Shown here: in pieces, positions 16,394 to 25,700 of the stretch
How the letters are laid out: each line of letters starts with the position of its first letter
Position numbering within the stretch: the first letter of the stretch is position 1
Source of the DNA: Parvibaculaceae bacterium
GTDB lineage: Bacteria > Pseudomonadota > Alphaproteobacteria > Parvibaculales > Parvibaculaceae
Direction of reading: 5' to 3'
Length of the DNA stretch: 64,000 nucleotides
Assembly (NCBI GenBank): GCA_028283765.1
Contig: JAPWJY010000007.1
Span: 1 to 64,000 of the forward strand
The notes under the pieces: generated by a model
What the model was told of the DNA's origin: nothing
The model's database searches: none
What the model saw: the letters and a program-made list of their open reading frames with translations, nothing else
Translations under genes and position numbers: made by a program

Positions 16394-16890
16394 TGCGAAA
16401 GAGAGTCGTATCCATCACCGCCGCCATCGGCATCACCGCCGTCGGGTTCGCTGGCCTCCCGCGGCCAACACCAGTCATTGTCTGGAACGCCTCGGCAAGC
16501 GCTCCCATCGGTCTCTATCGTGTCGTTCCCGGCACGCCGCAACGCGGTGATCTGGTCCTGGTCCGCACACCGCGATCCATCGAGACGCTCGCCGGTACCC
16601 GCCACTATCTGCCTGCCGGTGTGCTTCTGGTCAAACATATCGCCGCCGGTGGTGGCGACCGAGTCTGCGCCGCCGGGGGGACGATTTTCATCAATGGCCA
16701 GCCTGTCGTCCGTCAGCTTGACGCCGATCGTGCGGGCCGGCTCTTGCCGCGTTGGACCGGCTGCCGGGCATTGGCACAGGGCGAAGTGTTCCTGCTGAAC
16801 ATGCCGGAGGAGTCCTTCGATAGCCGCTATTTCGGGCCGGTGCCGACCGCCAATATCATCGGGAGGCTCGTCGCCCTATGGACCGAATGA
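16393..16890 (+). CDS. traF: TraF, conjugative signal-peptidase-like protease (S26)
   Basis: 165 residues. An N-terminal membrane anchor (about 5-22) is followed by NASASAPIGLYRV, holding the nucleophilic Ser, and by LLVKHIAAGGGDRVC, holding the general-base Lys. This is the Ser/Lys dyad of S26 peptidases of the RP4 TraF type. In RP4, TraF cyclises the TrbC pilin after processing. Here trbC lies 13 kb downstream in the same element. The stop overlaps the start of the transglycosylase gene by 13 bases, indicating coupled translation. Confidence 0.9.
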   Translation: MRKRVVSITAAIGITAVGFAGLPRPTPVIVWNASASAPIGLYRVVPGTPQRGDLVLVRTPRSIETLAGTRHYLPAGVLLVKHIAAGGGDRVCAAGGTIFINGQPVVRQLDADRAGRLLPRWTGCRALAQGEVFLLNMPEESFDSRYFGPVPTANIIGRLVALWTE

Positions 16891-17507
16891 GCCTCGTCTT
16901 CCTGGCCGCGACCAGCGCCTTGATCGCCCCCGCCCACGCGGATTCTCTCGACCAATGGCAGGGACAGATTGCCGAAGCCTCGCAGCGTTTCGCAATTCCA
17001 GCCGCCTGGATACGCTCCGTCATCAATGCCGAAAGCGGTGGCGAAGCCAAGGCCGTTTCGCAAAAAGGGGCTATGGGATTGATGCAGCTCATGCCGGAAA
17101 CTTGGGCGGAGATGCGGGCCAGATACGCCCTCGGCGACGATCCCTTCGATCCGCGCGCCAACATTCTCGCCGGCACCGCCTATCTCAAAATGATGCACGA
17201 CCGCTTCGGTTATCCAGCCCTGTTCGCCGCCTATAACGCTGGGGCCGCCCGATATGAACAGTCCGTGCGTACTGGCAAATCGCTGCCTGCCGAGACCTTG
17301 GCCTACATCGCCGAGGTGGAAAAGACGCTGTCCGGCGTGCCTGACTCCACGCTGGGGAATCCCACGATGCCGATGCAAATTGTCTCGGGAACACGGCTGT
17401 TTTTTACGCTTTCCCGCGCAGAAGATGGCGCTCGCGGCGATGCAAACGCGGGTCCATCCAACGGCCTCTTCATCCCTCTTTCAACACCGAAATCCGACGG
17501 AAATTGA
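16878..17507 (+). CDS. Lytic transglycosylase (TrbN/VirB1-like)
   Basis: 209 residues with a signal peptide (MDRMSLVFLAATSALIAPAHA). The SLT domain shows the catalytic Glu in SVINAESGGEAKAVS, then GAMGLMQLMPETW and ALFAAYNAGAARY. It opens the peptidoglycan locally for assembly of the mating pore. It forms one unit with the upstream HTH and traF genes. Downstream genes usual in this ICE type (DUF2840, parA) are not found; an IS110-family element follows instead. Confidence 0.9.
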   Translation: MDRMSLVFLAATSALIAPAHADSLDQWQGQIAEASQRFAIPAAWIRSVINAESGGEAKAVSQKGAMGLMQLMPETWAEMRARYALGDDPFDPRANILAGTAYLKMMHDRFGYPALFAAYNAGAARYEQSVRTGKSLPAETLAYIAEVEKTLSGVPDSTLGNPTMPMQIVSGTRLFFTLSRAEDGARGDANAGPSNGLFIPLSTPKSDGN

Positions 17508-17747
17508 ACGCGCACAGACCATTGTGTCCGGTCTTGGCGCTGCCGGGTTTCTTTCCCTTTCGATAAGGACAGCGCAGATGAGCGTAGGTGGTCGCAGAGC
17601 GGATCACGAATTCGGTTTAGTGCCGGTGTAATCGGGCATGACGCAGCGCCGGCCGCGCCGAAACGTACCCGCAAGCCGTCATTGGCCGGCACACTGCCCG
17701 TCACCGGCGCCGATCCTCGGCCGCCGAAGCGACGGAGGGCGGCGGCG

Positions 17748-18830
17748 ATGGCTCACTTTGCAGGACTGGACGTGTCGATCGAGGAGACGGCGGTGTGCGT
17801 CGTCGATGAAGAGGGGACGGTGCTGATGCAATGTTCCGTCGCGACCGAACCGGAGGCCATCGCCAAGGTGCTCTTGCCGTTCGCGGCAACGCTGAAGCGC
17901 GCCGGCCACGAGGCCGGGTCGCTGTCGCCCTGGCTGCATCCGGAATTGAAGGCGCAGGGCATTCCGGTGGTCTGCCTGGAGACGCGCCAGGTGCGCGCGG
18001 CGATGTCGGCCCAGCGCAACAAGACCGACGCCACCGACGCGCTGGGCCTCGCGCATCTGATGCGCACGGGCTGGTTCCGCCAGGCTCATGTGAAGACCGA
18101 GGGCGCCTACCGGCTGAAGCTGCTCTTGACCCATCGCCGCAACCTGAAGCGCAAGTTCCTCGACCTGGAGAACGCCATCCGCCACTCGCTGAAGAGCTTC
18201 GGCGTGAAGCTCGGCAAGGTGAGCCGCGGCGCCATGGAGCAGGCCGTCCGCGACGCCTGCGCCGACGATCCGCTGACCGCCGAGCTGATGGACTGCATGC
18301 TGACGGCGCGCGCGGCGCTGTGGAAACAGTACCTCAAGCTGCACAACCTGGTGGTCCGGCTGGTGGCGCGCGACGAGTTGTGCCGGCGCTTCATGGCGAT
18401 CCCCGGCGTGGGGCCGGTGACCGCGCTAACCTTCAGCACGGCGATCGACGATCCGAGGCGGTTCCGGCGCTCGCGCGACGTCGCCGCCTATTTCGGCCTG
18501 ACGTCCAGGCGCTGGCAGTCGGGCACGTCGATCGACGTGCAGGGCCGCATCAGCAAGCAAGGCGATCCGGAGGTCCGGCGCGCGCTCTACGAGGCGGCCA
18601 GCGCCATGCTGACGCGCTACAAGGGCAAGACGGCGCTCAAGAGCTGGGGCCAGAAGATCGCCAAGCGCTGCCACAAGAAGGCGGTGGTGGCGATGGCCCG
18701 CAAGCTCGTCGTCGTCATGCACGCGATGTGGCGCGACGGCACGGTCTATGCCGATCGGCCGCTCGCCGACGGTTCGTCCGGCGCCGCGCCGACGGCGAAG
18801 GATATCAGGCTTCTGGGCGCTTTCGCATGA
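17748..18830 (+). CDS. IS110-family transposase
   Basis: 360 residues from ATG 17748. The N-terminal DEDD RuvC-like domain shows FAGLDVSIEETAV (first Asp) and NKTDATDALGLAHLM (later Asp pair). The C-terminal Tnp2 domain shows MAIPGVGPVTALTFSTAIDDP, AYFGLTSRRWQSG and EVRRALYEAA. IS110/IS1111 enzymes lack terminal inverted repeats and use a bridge (seeker) RNA encoded in a non-coding end to choose the target. About 240 bp upstream and about 530 bp downstream are gene-free and probably hold the element ends and this RNA. The insertion separates the transglycosylase and relaxase genes. Confidence 0.9.
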   Translation: MAHFAGLDVSIEETAVCVVDEEGTVLMQCSVATEPEAIAKVLLPFAATLKRAGHEAGSLSPWLHPELKAQGIPVVCLETRQVRAAMSAQRNKTDATDALGLAHLMRTGWFRQAHVKTEGAYRLKLLLTHRRNLKRKFLDLENAIRHSLKSFGVKLGKVSRGAMEQAVRDACADDPLTAELMDCMLTARAALWKQYLKLHNLVVRLVARDELCRRFMAIPGVGPVTALTFSTAIDDPRRFRRSRDVAAYFGLTSRRWQSGTSIDVQGRISKQGDPEVRRALYEAASAMLTRYKGKTALKSWGQKIAKRCHKKAVVAMARKLVVVMHAMWRDGTVYADRPLADGSSGAAPTAKDIRLLGAFA

Positions 18831-19362
18831 CCCGCGGCGAGCCCATCAACCCCATGCTGGCGCGCGGCTGAGCGCCCAATGAGATCCGCCCCGGCGGATA
18901 AGGACTGATGCAGACCATGGACGACGGGAAGCACGATATCTTGCCTGTGGCCGGAGCGATCCTGGACCACGCTCGAATGCCTGTGATGCTGCCCCGCCAA
19001 TCCGATGCCGACATGCGCCGCGACGGATCGACGACCGCCAAGACGGTCCCAATCCCGCCGTCGATGAGCGCGGAAGAGTGCACGGCGCATCAGGACTCGC
19101 TGACCGGAGACGGATCGACCGGCTGGCTCGGCAATGAGCGCGCCGTATCGCAGAACAGCGCAAGTCCGGATACAATGGAGAACAGGAGACGAAAATGGCC
19201 GAGAAGAGGAAAGAGACCCCGATTAAGAGGGCAAGATAAAAGACGGCCTCCTGGCCGTCCGTACATCCTTGTCTGCACATCCTTTTATCCGGAGGCTGCC
19301 GCTCCCGTCGGAGGCTCTCTTCCGCAACGTGTTGATTTTCTTGAGTCTCGGAGGAGACAGCC
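18831..19362 (+). other. Gene-free flank of the IS110-family transposase; candidate bridge-RNA end
   Basis: About 530 bases with no convincing gene. A 13-codon frame at 19195-19236 with a good ribosome site is the only mini-ORF. A hairpin ACGGCC/GGCCGT lies at 19242-19257 and a GGAGGCT repeat around 19290-19315. In IS1111-group elements the long 3' non-coding end encodes the guide RNA; in IS110-group elements it is the 5' end. The longer downstream flank favours the former, but the IS ends could not be fixed. The last 30 bases hold the ribosome site (GGAGGAGA) of the relaxase gene. Confidence 0.35.
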
Positions 19363-19671
19363 ATGACCGACGACGAGTTCGAGCCACGGCTCGGCAAGAT
19401 CCGCTCACGAGGGCAAAAGGGAACCAAGAGCTTCGGTCATCTTCTGCTGGCGGCGATCAATCGCGCGGGCGGCAAACAGATGCGCAAACCGGGCGCCAGC
19501 TTGCGCCGCATCGGCCGTGGTGGAGCGGCGGGCGCGATCCTGGGCAACCGCGATCATTATGCCGCGCTTCGCCAGCGTCGGGTGATCGTCAAGGCTCGCA
19601 TCGTTAAACTGGCCAGCAAAGGCATGAACGGCGCACGGGCGCATCTGCGCTATATCCAGCGCACGGCGTGA
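19363..19671 (+). pseudogene. Relaxase N-terminal fragment (frameshifted)
   Basis: 102 codons starting MTDDEFEPRLGKIRSRG, which is the normal start of VirD2-like DUF3363 relaxases. The frame ends at TGA 19669, directly after the catalytic-Tyr motif RAHLRYIQR. Relatives continue D-G-V-T-R; here one G is missing after CAGCGC (19657-19662), which shifts the frame. The rest of the protein continues at 19668 in the +2 register. As written, this piece carries the nucleophilic Tyr (Tyr97) without the metal-binding histidines. Confidence 0.8.
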
Positions 19672-21332
19672 CCCGCGAAGGGGAACGGGGACAGCTCTAT
19701 GATGCCGGACAGGACCGGGCGGACGGCAAAGCGTTCCTGGAACGGGCAGAGGGCGACCGCCACCAGTTCCGTTTCATCGTCGCCCCGGAGGACGGCATCG
19801 AATACGACGATTTGAAGCCGCTCACCCGGCGTTTGATGGCGCAGATGGAAGAGGATCTCGGCACGCACCTCGATTGGGTGGCGGTGGACCATTTCAACAC
19901 CGGCCACCCGCACAGCCATATCATCGTTCGCGGCAAGGCTGATGACGGGCACGATCTGGTCATTGCCCGCGATTACATCGCCACCGGCATCCGTGAGCGC
20001 GCCGCCGAGCTGGTTGGCCTCGATCTCGGCCCACGCACCGACCGCGCTATCGAAGACCGGTTGCGCGCCGAGATGGACCAGGAGCGTCTGACCAGTCTTG
20101 ACCGGCACTTGTTGCGCTTGGCTGATGACGATCATCGTGTCGCTCCGGCCAGCCGGGATGCCGTCCGTCAGACATTGCTAACCGGTCGCCTCAAGCGGCT
20201 GGAGCGCTTGGGGCTCGCCGAGGAACTGCGGTCCGGTCAATGGCGCTTGGCTGATGACATCGAAGAGACGCTGCGCCGCATGGGCGAACGCGGCGACATC
20301 ATCAAGACCCTGCATCGCGAGACGGCGGAAAAGAACATCGCCCGTTCTCCCGCCGATTACTGGGTCCATGATCCCGCCGACCGGAACACGACACCCGTCG
20401 TCGGACGTGTGGTGGCGCGCGGGCTTTCCGACGAGTTGAACGATCGCCACTACCTGATCGTCGATGGCGCCGATGGCCGCGCCCATTACATCGACATCGG
20501 CCGGGGCGAGGCGACCGAACCGACGCCCGAGGGCATCATCGTGCGGGTGACTGCGAAAGGCACCGAGCCGCGTCCGATGGATCATACCGTCGCCGAAGTG
20601 GCGTCCCTGAACGGCGGGCGCTACACCATCGACCTGCACTTGAGACACGATCCCCCGGCCACGGAAGATTTCGCCGAAACCCATGTGCGGCGGCTGGAAG
20701 CGATCCGCCGCGCGACCGGCGGCGTGACGCGCGAACCGGATGGCGCCTGGATCATCGCCCCCGATCATCTGGACCGCGTGGCCGACTATGAACGCCGACG
20801 GGCCAAATCCGCGCCGGTCATCGTCGAAAAACTCTCGCACCTCACGCTCGACCAGCAGATCGGTTCGGACGGTGCGACCTGGCTGGACCGCGAACTGGTT
20901 TCCGGGACAACGGAGCCCACCCGCGATTCCGGCTTCGGCCATGAGGTACGCGAGGGAATGAACCGCCGTCGGCAATGGCTGATCGAACAGGGTTTGGCGC
21001 AGGAAGAACAGGACCGCACGATCTACCGCGCCAACATGCTGGCCATCTTGCGCCGGCACGAACTGACCCGGGGTGCCGGGCAACTCTCGGATCAGCTCGG
21101 CCTCGCCTATGCCGAAACCCGATCCGGGGACGTAGTGGAAGGCCGTCTCGTTCGCGCCATCGAACTCGCCAGCGGAAAATTCGCCATCGTCGAGAACGCC
21201 CGCGAGTTCACCCTGGTGCCCTGGCGGCCGGTGCTGGAACCGCACATCGGCAAGACGGTCTCCGGCATTATGCGTGGTGACGGCATTTCCTGGACCATCG
21301 GGCGGGGACGGGGTGGGCCGAGCATTTCGTGA
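19668..21332 (+). CDS. Relaxase main part (VirD2-like, DUF3363), lacking the Tyr motif
   Basis: 554 residues beginning at GTG 19668, which overlaps the stop of the preceding fragment (GTGA). Near residue 80, DWVAVDHFNTGHPHSHIIVRG carries the histidine triad that binds the metal of relaxases. The C-terminal region is the DUF3363 part. The relaxase nicks oriT, becomes bound to the 5' end and is carried to the recipient. Split from its Tyr motif, it would be active only if the overlap lets ribosomes slip or if both pieces associate. A sequencing error of one base is the other simple explanation. Confidence 0.8.
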   Translation: MTREGERGQLYDAGQDRADGKAFLERAEGDRHQFRFIVAPEDGIEYDDLKPLTRRLMAQMEEDLGTHLDWVAVDHFNTGHPHSHIIVRGKADDGHDLVIARDYIATGIRERAAELVGLDLGPRTDRAIEDRLRAEMDQERLTSLDRHLLRLADDDHRVAPASRDAVRQTLLTGRLKRLERLGLAEELRSGQWRLADDIEETLRRMGERGDIIKTLHRETAEKNIARSPADYWVHDPADRNTTPVVGRVVARGLSDELNDRHYLIVDGADGRAHYIDIGRGEATEPTPEGIIVRVTAKGTEPRPMDHTVAEVASLNGGRYTIDLHLRHDPPATEDFAETHVRRLEAIRRATGGVTREPDGAWIIAPDHLDRVADYERRRAKSAPVIVEKLSHLTLDQQIGSDGATWLDRELVSGTTEPTRDSGFGHEVREGMNRRRQWLIEQGLAQEEQDRTIYRANMLAILRRHELTRGAGQLSDQLGLAYAETRSGDVVEGRLVRAIELASGKFAIVENAREFTLVPWRPVLEPHIGKTVSGIMRGDGISWTIGRGRGGPSIS

Positions 21333-21474
21333 AGACGCCCGGTCCCCGGCTTGCTTCATTCTGATTTCAAAGCGCGTCGAGACCATAGCTTAACGCCATC
21401 GACAATTTGTGGTATATGGCTCTGATATCTCGCGGACAGGCAGCATACCGTGCGGCCTGGAGATTTTCTTTATC

Positions 21475-22764
21475 GTGGAGGGAGTTATCGCCGCATATCG
21501 CTTTGTCCACGCGGCGGACGTTCATCTTGATTCGCCGCTACGCTCGCTTGCTTTGCGCGATTCTGACTTGGCGTCGCTGGTCGGCAACGCCACGCGGCGA
21601 GCGTTTGTCCGCATTATCGACCTGTGCCTTGATGAGCAGGTCGATGCGCTTTTGCTGGCTGGCGACATCTATGATGGCGATCAAACTTCGATGAAGACGG
21701 CTCGCTTCCTGTCAGAGCAGCTCCGGCGGCTCTCCGAAGCAGGTATCCGGACCTTCATCATCCGCGGCAATCACGACGCTTCATCCCGCATCACCAAAGA
21801 ACTGGTTTTCCCGGACTCGGTGAAGGTGTTTGGGGGGCGGGCCGAAGTTGTGGCCGTGGAACGGGAGACCGGAGATTTTCCCGTTGTCATCCACGGCCTG
21901 AGCTTCACCCAACCGCAAGCGCCAGAAAGTCTGATCGGAAAGTACAAAGCCCCTGTTTCCGATGCGGTGAATATCGGGATCATGCATACGAGTTTGGCCG
22001 GCGCTCCAGGGCACGATGTTTATGCGCCGTGCAGTCTTGCCGACATCCAGAAGACAGGGTTCCAGTATTGGGCGCTCGGTCATGTTCACAAGCGTATGGT
22101 TGCGGAAGGACCGTGCACGGTTGTTATGCCAGGCATACCCCAGGGCCGCGACATCAATGAGGCCGGAGCAAAATCAGCGACGTTGGTGACCATCCTGGAT
22201 GATCGCACAGTTCAGATCGAGGAGTGCGTCACCAGCCTCGCGCAGTTTGAGCGGATCGGTATCGATGTAAACGGGATCGAGGATTGGCGGAGTCTCGTGG
22301 GCCGCGTCAGCCATTTCCTCGAAGCGGCCCGTCAGGAAATTTCTTCAGACCATTTGGTGGCTCGTCTCCATCTGACCGGGACCACACCGCTGGCTTGGCG
22401 TATCCGACGAGACATCGATCTCTTAACGACAGAGGCTCAAGAGCGGGCGTCAGTTATCGGTGCCTGCTGGGTCGAAAAACTGGAAACATCCTGTCAGCCG
22501 GCCCACGCCATCGCTGCTGAAAACTCATCCGATCCCCTCCTGGAATTGCGAGGTTTAATCGAGAGAGAAGTGATCGGTGCCGATGCGTTCCAGGCAGACC
22601 TGGCCACTGCGGCTGATGAGTTGCGCAAAAAGCTCCCGGCGGAATGCCGCGACATCTTCGGCGCCGATGAGGCGACATCCCGGGACAATCTCGCGCTTCT
22701 GGCGCGTGATGGGATGGAAGACGCACTCGCTCGTCTCCATGCGGACCAAAAGGACGAGCACTGA
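21475..22764 (+). CDS. SbcD/YhaO-like metallophosphoesterase (DNA exonuclease subunit)
   Basis: About 429 residues from GTG 21475; the start is uncertain and the frame is open back to 21409. The calcineurin-like nuclease motifs are all present in order: VHAADVHLD, ALLLAGDIYDG, IIRGNHDA and YWALGHVHKR. The C-terminal 170 residues are a capping or partner-binding region. The stop overlaps the ATG of the large ATPase (TGATG), as in sbcDC and yhaON operons. A Mre11/Rad50-type complex that cuts DNA ends or hairpins is expected. Its place between relaxase and traG is unusual for this ICE type and marks it as inserted cargo. Confidence 0.85.
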   Translation: MEGVIAAYRFVHAADVHLDSPLRSLALRDSDLASLVGNATRRAFVRIIDLCLDEQVDALLLAGDIYDGDQTSMKTARFLSEQLRRLSEAGIRTFIIRGNHDASSRITKELVFPDSVKVFGGRAEVVAVERETGDFPVVIHGLSFTQPQAPESLIGKYKAPVSDAVNIGIMHTSLAGAPGHDVYAPCSLADIQKTGFQYWALGHVHKRMVAEGPCTVVMPGIPQGRDINEAGAKSATLVTILDDRTVQIEECVTSLAQFERIGIDVNGIEDWRSLVGRVSHFLEAARQEISSDHLVARLHLTGTTPLAWRIRRDIDLLTTEAQERASVIGACWVEKLETSCQPAHAIAAENSSDPLLELRGLIEREVIGADAFQADLATAADELRKKLPAECRDIFGADEATSRDNLALLARDGMEDALARLHADQKDEH

Positions 22765-25700
22765 TGCGCCTGAAACGCCTCGACCTCACCCGCTATGGTA
22801 AATTCACGGACCATCATGTCGATTTCGGTGAGCCTGTGGCTGGGGCACCGGACCTTCACATCGTCTACGGTCCGAACGAAGCAGGCAAGTCCACTCTGTT
22901 CGCCGCTTGGTTGGACCTGCTTTACGGCATCGGGATGCAGAGCCCCTTCAATTTCCTGCATCCTTATTCGTCTATGCGAATCGGCGGAGCACTGGAATTT
23001 TCCGGCGGCGCGCGGGAATTCGCGCGCATCAAGCGGCCACAAAACAGTCTGCTCGATGCACACGATCAGGCGATTGGTGAAAATGCGATCCTCGGTGAGC
23101 TGGGCGGCATTGATCGGGAAGCCTATCGCACGATGTTCTCGCTCGACGACGACAGCTTAGAGGAAGGTGGCGAGAGTATCCTGAAGGCCAGGGGCGATCT
23201 CGGCCAACTCCTTTTCTCGGGCAGTAGCGGTCTCGCCGACCTCAGTCGCAAGATCGCGGATTTGCACTCCGAGGCGGACGGATTTTACAAATCCCACGCG
23301 CGATCGGGACAACTGCACGATTTGCAGAAAGAACTCGACCGTCTCAAGCAAGAACGAGCACAGATTGACACGCAGGCATCGAAATACGCGGAATTGTCGG
23401 AGGCCGCCAAGCGCGCCAAAGCCCGCCATGATGAGACAACGGTGCGACGCGGTCAGAGTCAGGCGCGCAAGGACGAAATCCAACGCCTTTTGAATGCCAG
23501 ACCACGCCTTGCAAAGTTGCGCTCTCTCCGCGAGCAACTTGCTCCCCTGGAAGGGCTTCCTGACGCACCGGCCGGATGGGCGGAGACACTGCCGACTTTG
23601 CGCGAAGAGGAAATCAAACTCGAAACGCAGATCGCCGCAAACGCGGATGAGGTGGAACGCTCGACGTCTGCGGTTGAAGCAATTGGCGTAGACCAAGTCG
23701 GATTGAGCCTGGCCGGGAAGTTGGATGACGCCGACTCATTGCGCGCCCGGTATCTGACCGCTGAGAAGGACGTACCGGATCGTCGGCAGAAATTGCATGA
23801 CCTGGATCACGCTATCGCTTTCCAACTGCGGCAAATCGAACGGGAAGGAGAAGCAAATCCAGGGTCGCTGATCCTACCCGCGTCCACAGTCGAGCGCTTG
23901 CGCGAGTTGATCGAGTCCCGTTCGGGCATTGAGACAGCGGTAAGCCAAGCGGAGGAAGAGTGGACCGAAGCGCGGCATCGTTTGCAGGCGACTGAGGACA
24001 AGCTCGCCGATGCCGCCGATCCGTCGTCTCCGGCTGGCGACAGAGGAAATCTCCTTGAGAACCTCAAGCTGGCACTCGCCGCGCTGCGCCAAAGCGACCA
24101 TGCCGCCCGGAGAAGGCTCGCTGACCGCGCATATCTTGAGGGGCGGTCTGCGCTGGATGATTGTCTCGCTGCGCTGGTTCCGTGGCATGGCGACGAGGAC
24201 CAACTGGTCGCTATGATTGTTCCCGCGCTTGAAACCATCCAGCGATGGAAGACGGCATGGGACGCCAGTCAAAAGCGGGTTGATCAGCACCACGGCGAGA
24301 TGGCCCGACTGCAAAGCGAGTGTGTACGCCTGTCGGCGCAACGCGACGCTACGACCAGTGTAACGGGATTGGTCACCGATCAGGATGCTGTCGCTATCCG
24401 GGCTGAGCGAGATCATGCTTGGGCGGAGCATCGAAGCCGCCTTGATGCGACATCGGCGGACCGGTTTGAAGATGTGTTACGCCGCGACGATGGCGTTGTT
24501 GCCCAACGGTTCGGGCACATGGTGGAACTCGCGCAACTTCATGAAACGTCCAGGGCCTTGAAGATCGCGCAATCCGACTTTGCCCGCGCCGAGGAGTTGC
24601 ATGCCCAATCTCTCGCCGATTCTGAGACTTTGGCGAGGGAAATCGCAAAGGCGATAAGCGAACTGTCGCCCTTGCTACCGTCCGATTGGACATTGCCGCA
24701 GATCGAAGGCTGGCTTGCACGCCGGGACAAGGCGCTGGAAGCGCGTGCCAGCGTTCGGACTGCGGAGAGGGATTTGCAGCAGGCGCAGGATGACGCCACC
24801 GTTCTGGGACAGCGCCTCACCGCTACACTGCGTACCTTGAACATTCCTGTGGCGGCGGATGCCGACGAAACGTCGCTCATCGCGGCAGCTCAGGCGTCTG
24901 TCGATAGCGAGGCGGAATATCGGCGCCATCAGCAGACTTTGGAAGAACGGCAGCGCGATGCCGCTGCCCGGAAGCGCGCCTTCGAGCGGGCCGAAACCGG
25001 AAAGCAGCAATGGGACGCAGCTTGGAAAGAGATTGGCGGGGCCTGTTGGCTTGGTGAGAGCGGCGCTATGCCGTCCATTGCCGCCGTGCGCGGCATTCTT
25101 GCGGTGACTTCTGAACTGGCATCCACGTTGAAGGAACGAACGATGCTTGCCGATCGCATCGCCAAGATGGAGAAGGATCAGCGAGAATTCCAAGATTTCG
25201 TGATCTCCTTGGCAGATGCGGCAGGTATCGCTCAAGCAGACGCCTCCGCCGTAATGGATCTGCTCCGCCAAATTGAAGAGCGGGCCAGGAAAGCCGATGC
25301 AGACCGTACCCGTAAAACCGAGGAAATGGAGCGGCTCGAAGCCGCCCGCGCCATTTCACGGGAACTGGCCGAACAGAAGGTTGTTCACGATCGGCGCAAG
25401 CAGGAAATGACCTCGTATTTTGGAGTTGTCACTCTGGCCGAGGTTGCGACAAAGCTCGGCCAGATCGTCTTGAGGAACAGTGCGCAGCGAGAGCTGGCCG
25501 AGGTGGCGCAAGAAATTCTCACGGCATTACGGTCCACCAGCTTGGCCGAAGCCGAAGCGATGCTCGATTCCGCCGATCAGGCGGCCTTGGGAACAGAACT
25601 CGCTGAAATCACCGCGCAGGCGGAAACCCTGGAGCAGGAGTGGCGCGATTCCTACGCCACCTACAAGGACGCCGAAAAACAGATCGATGCCATCGGCGGT

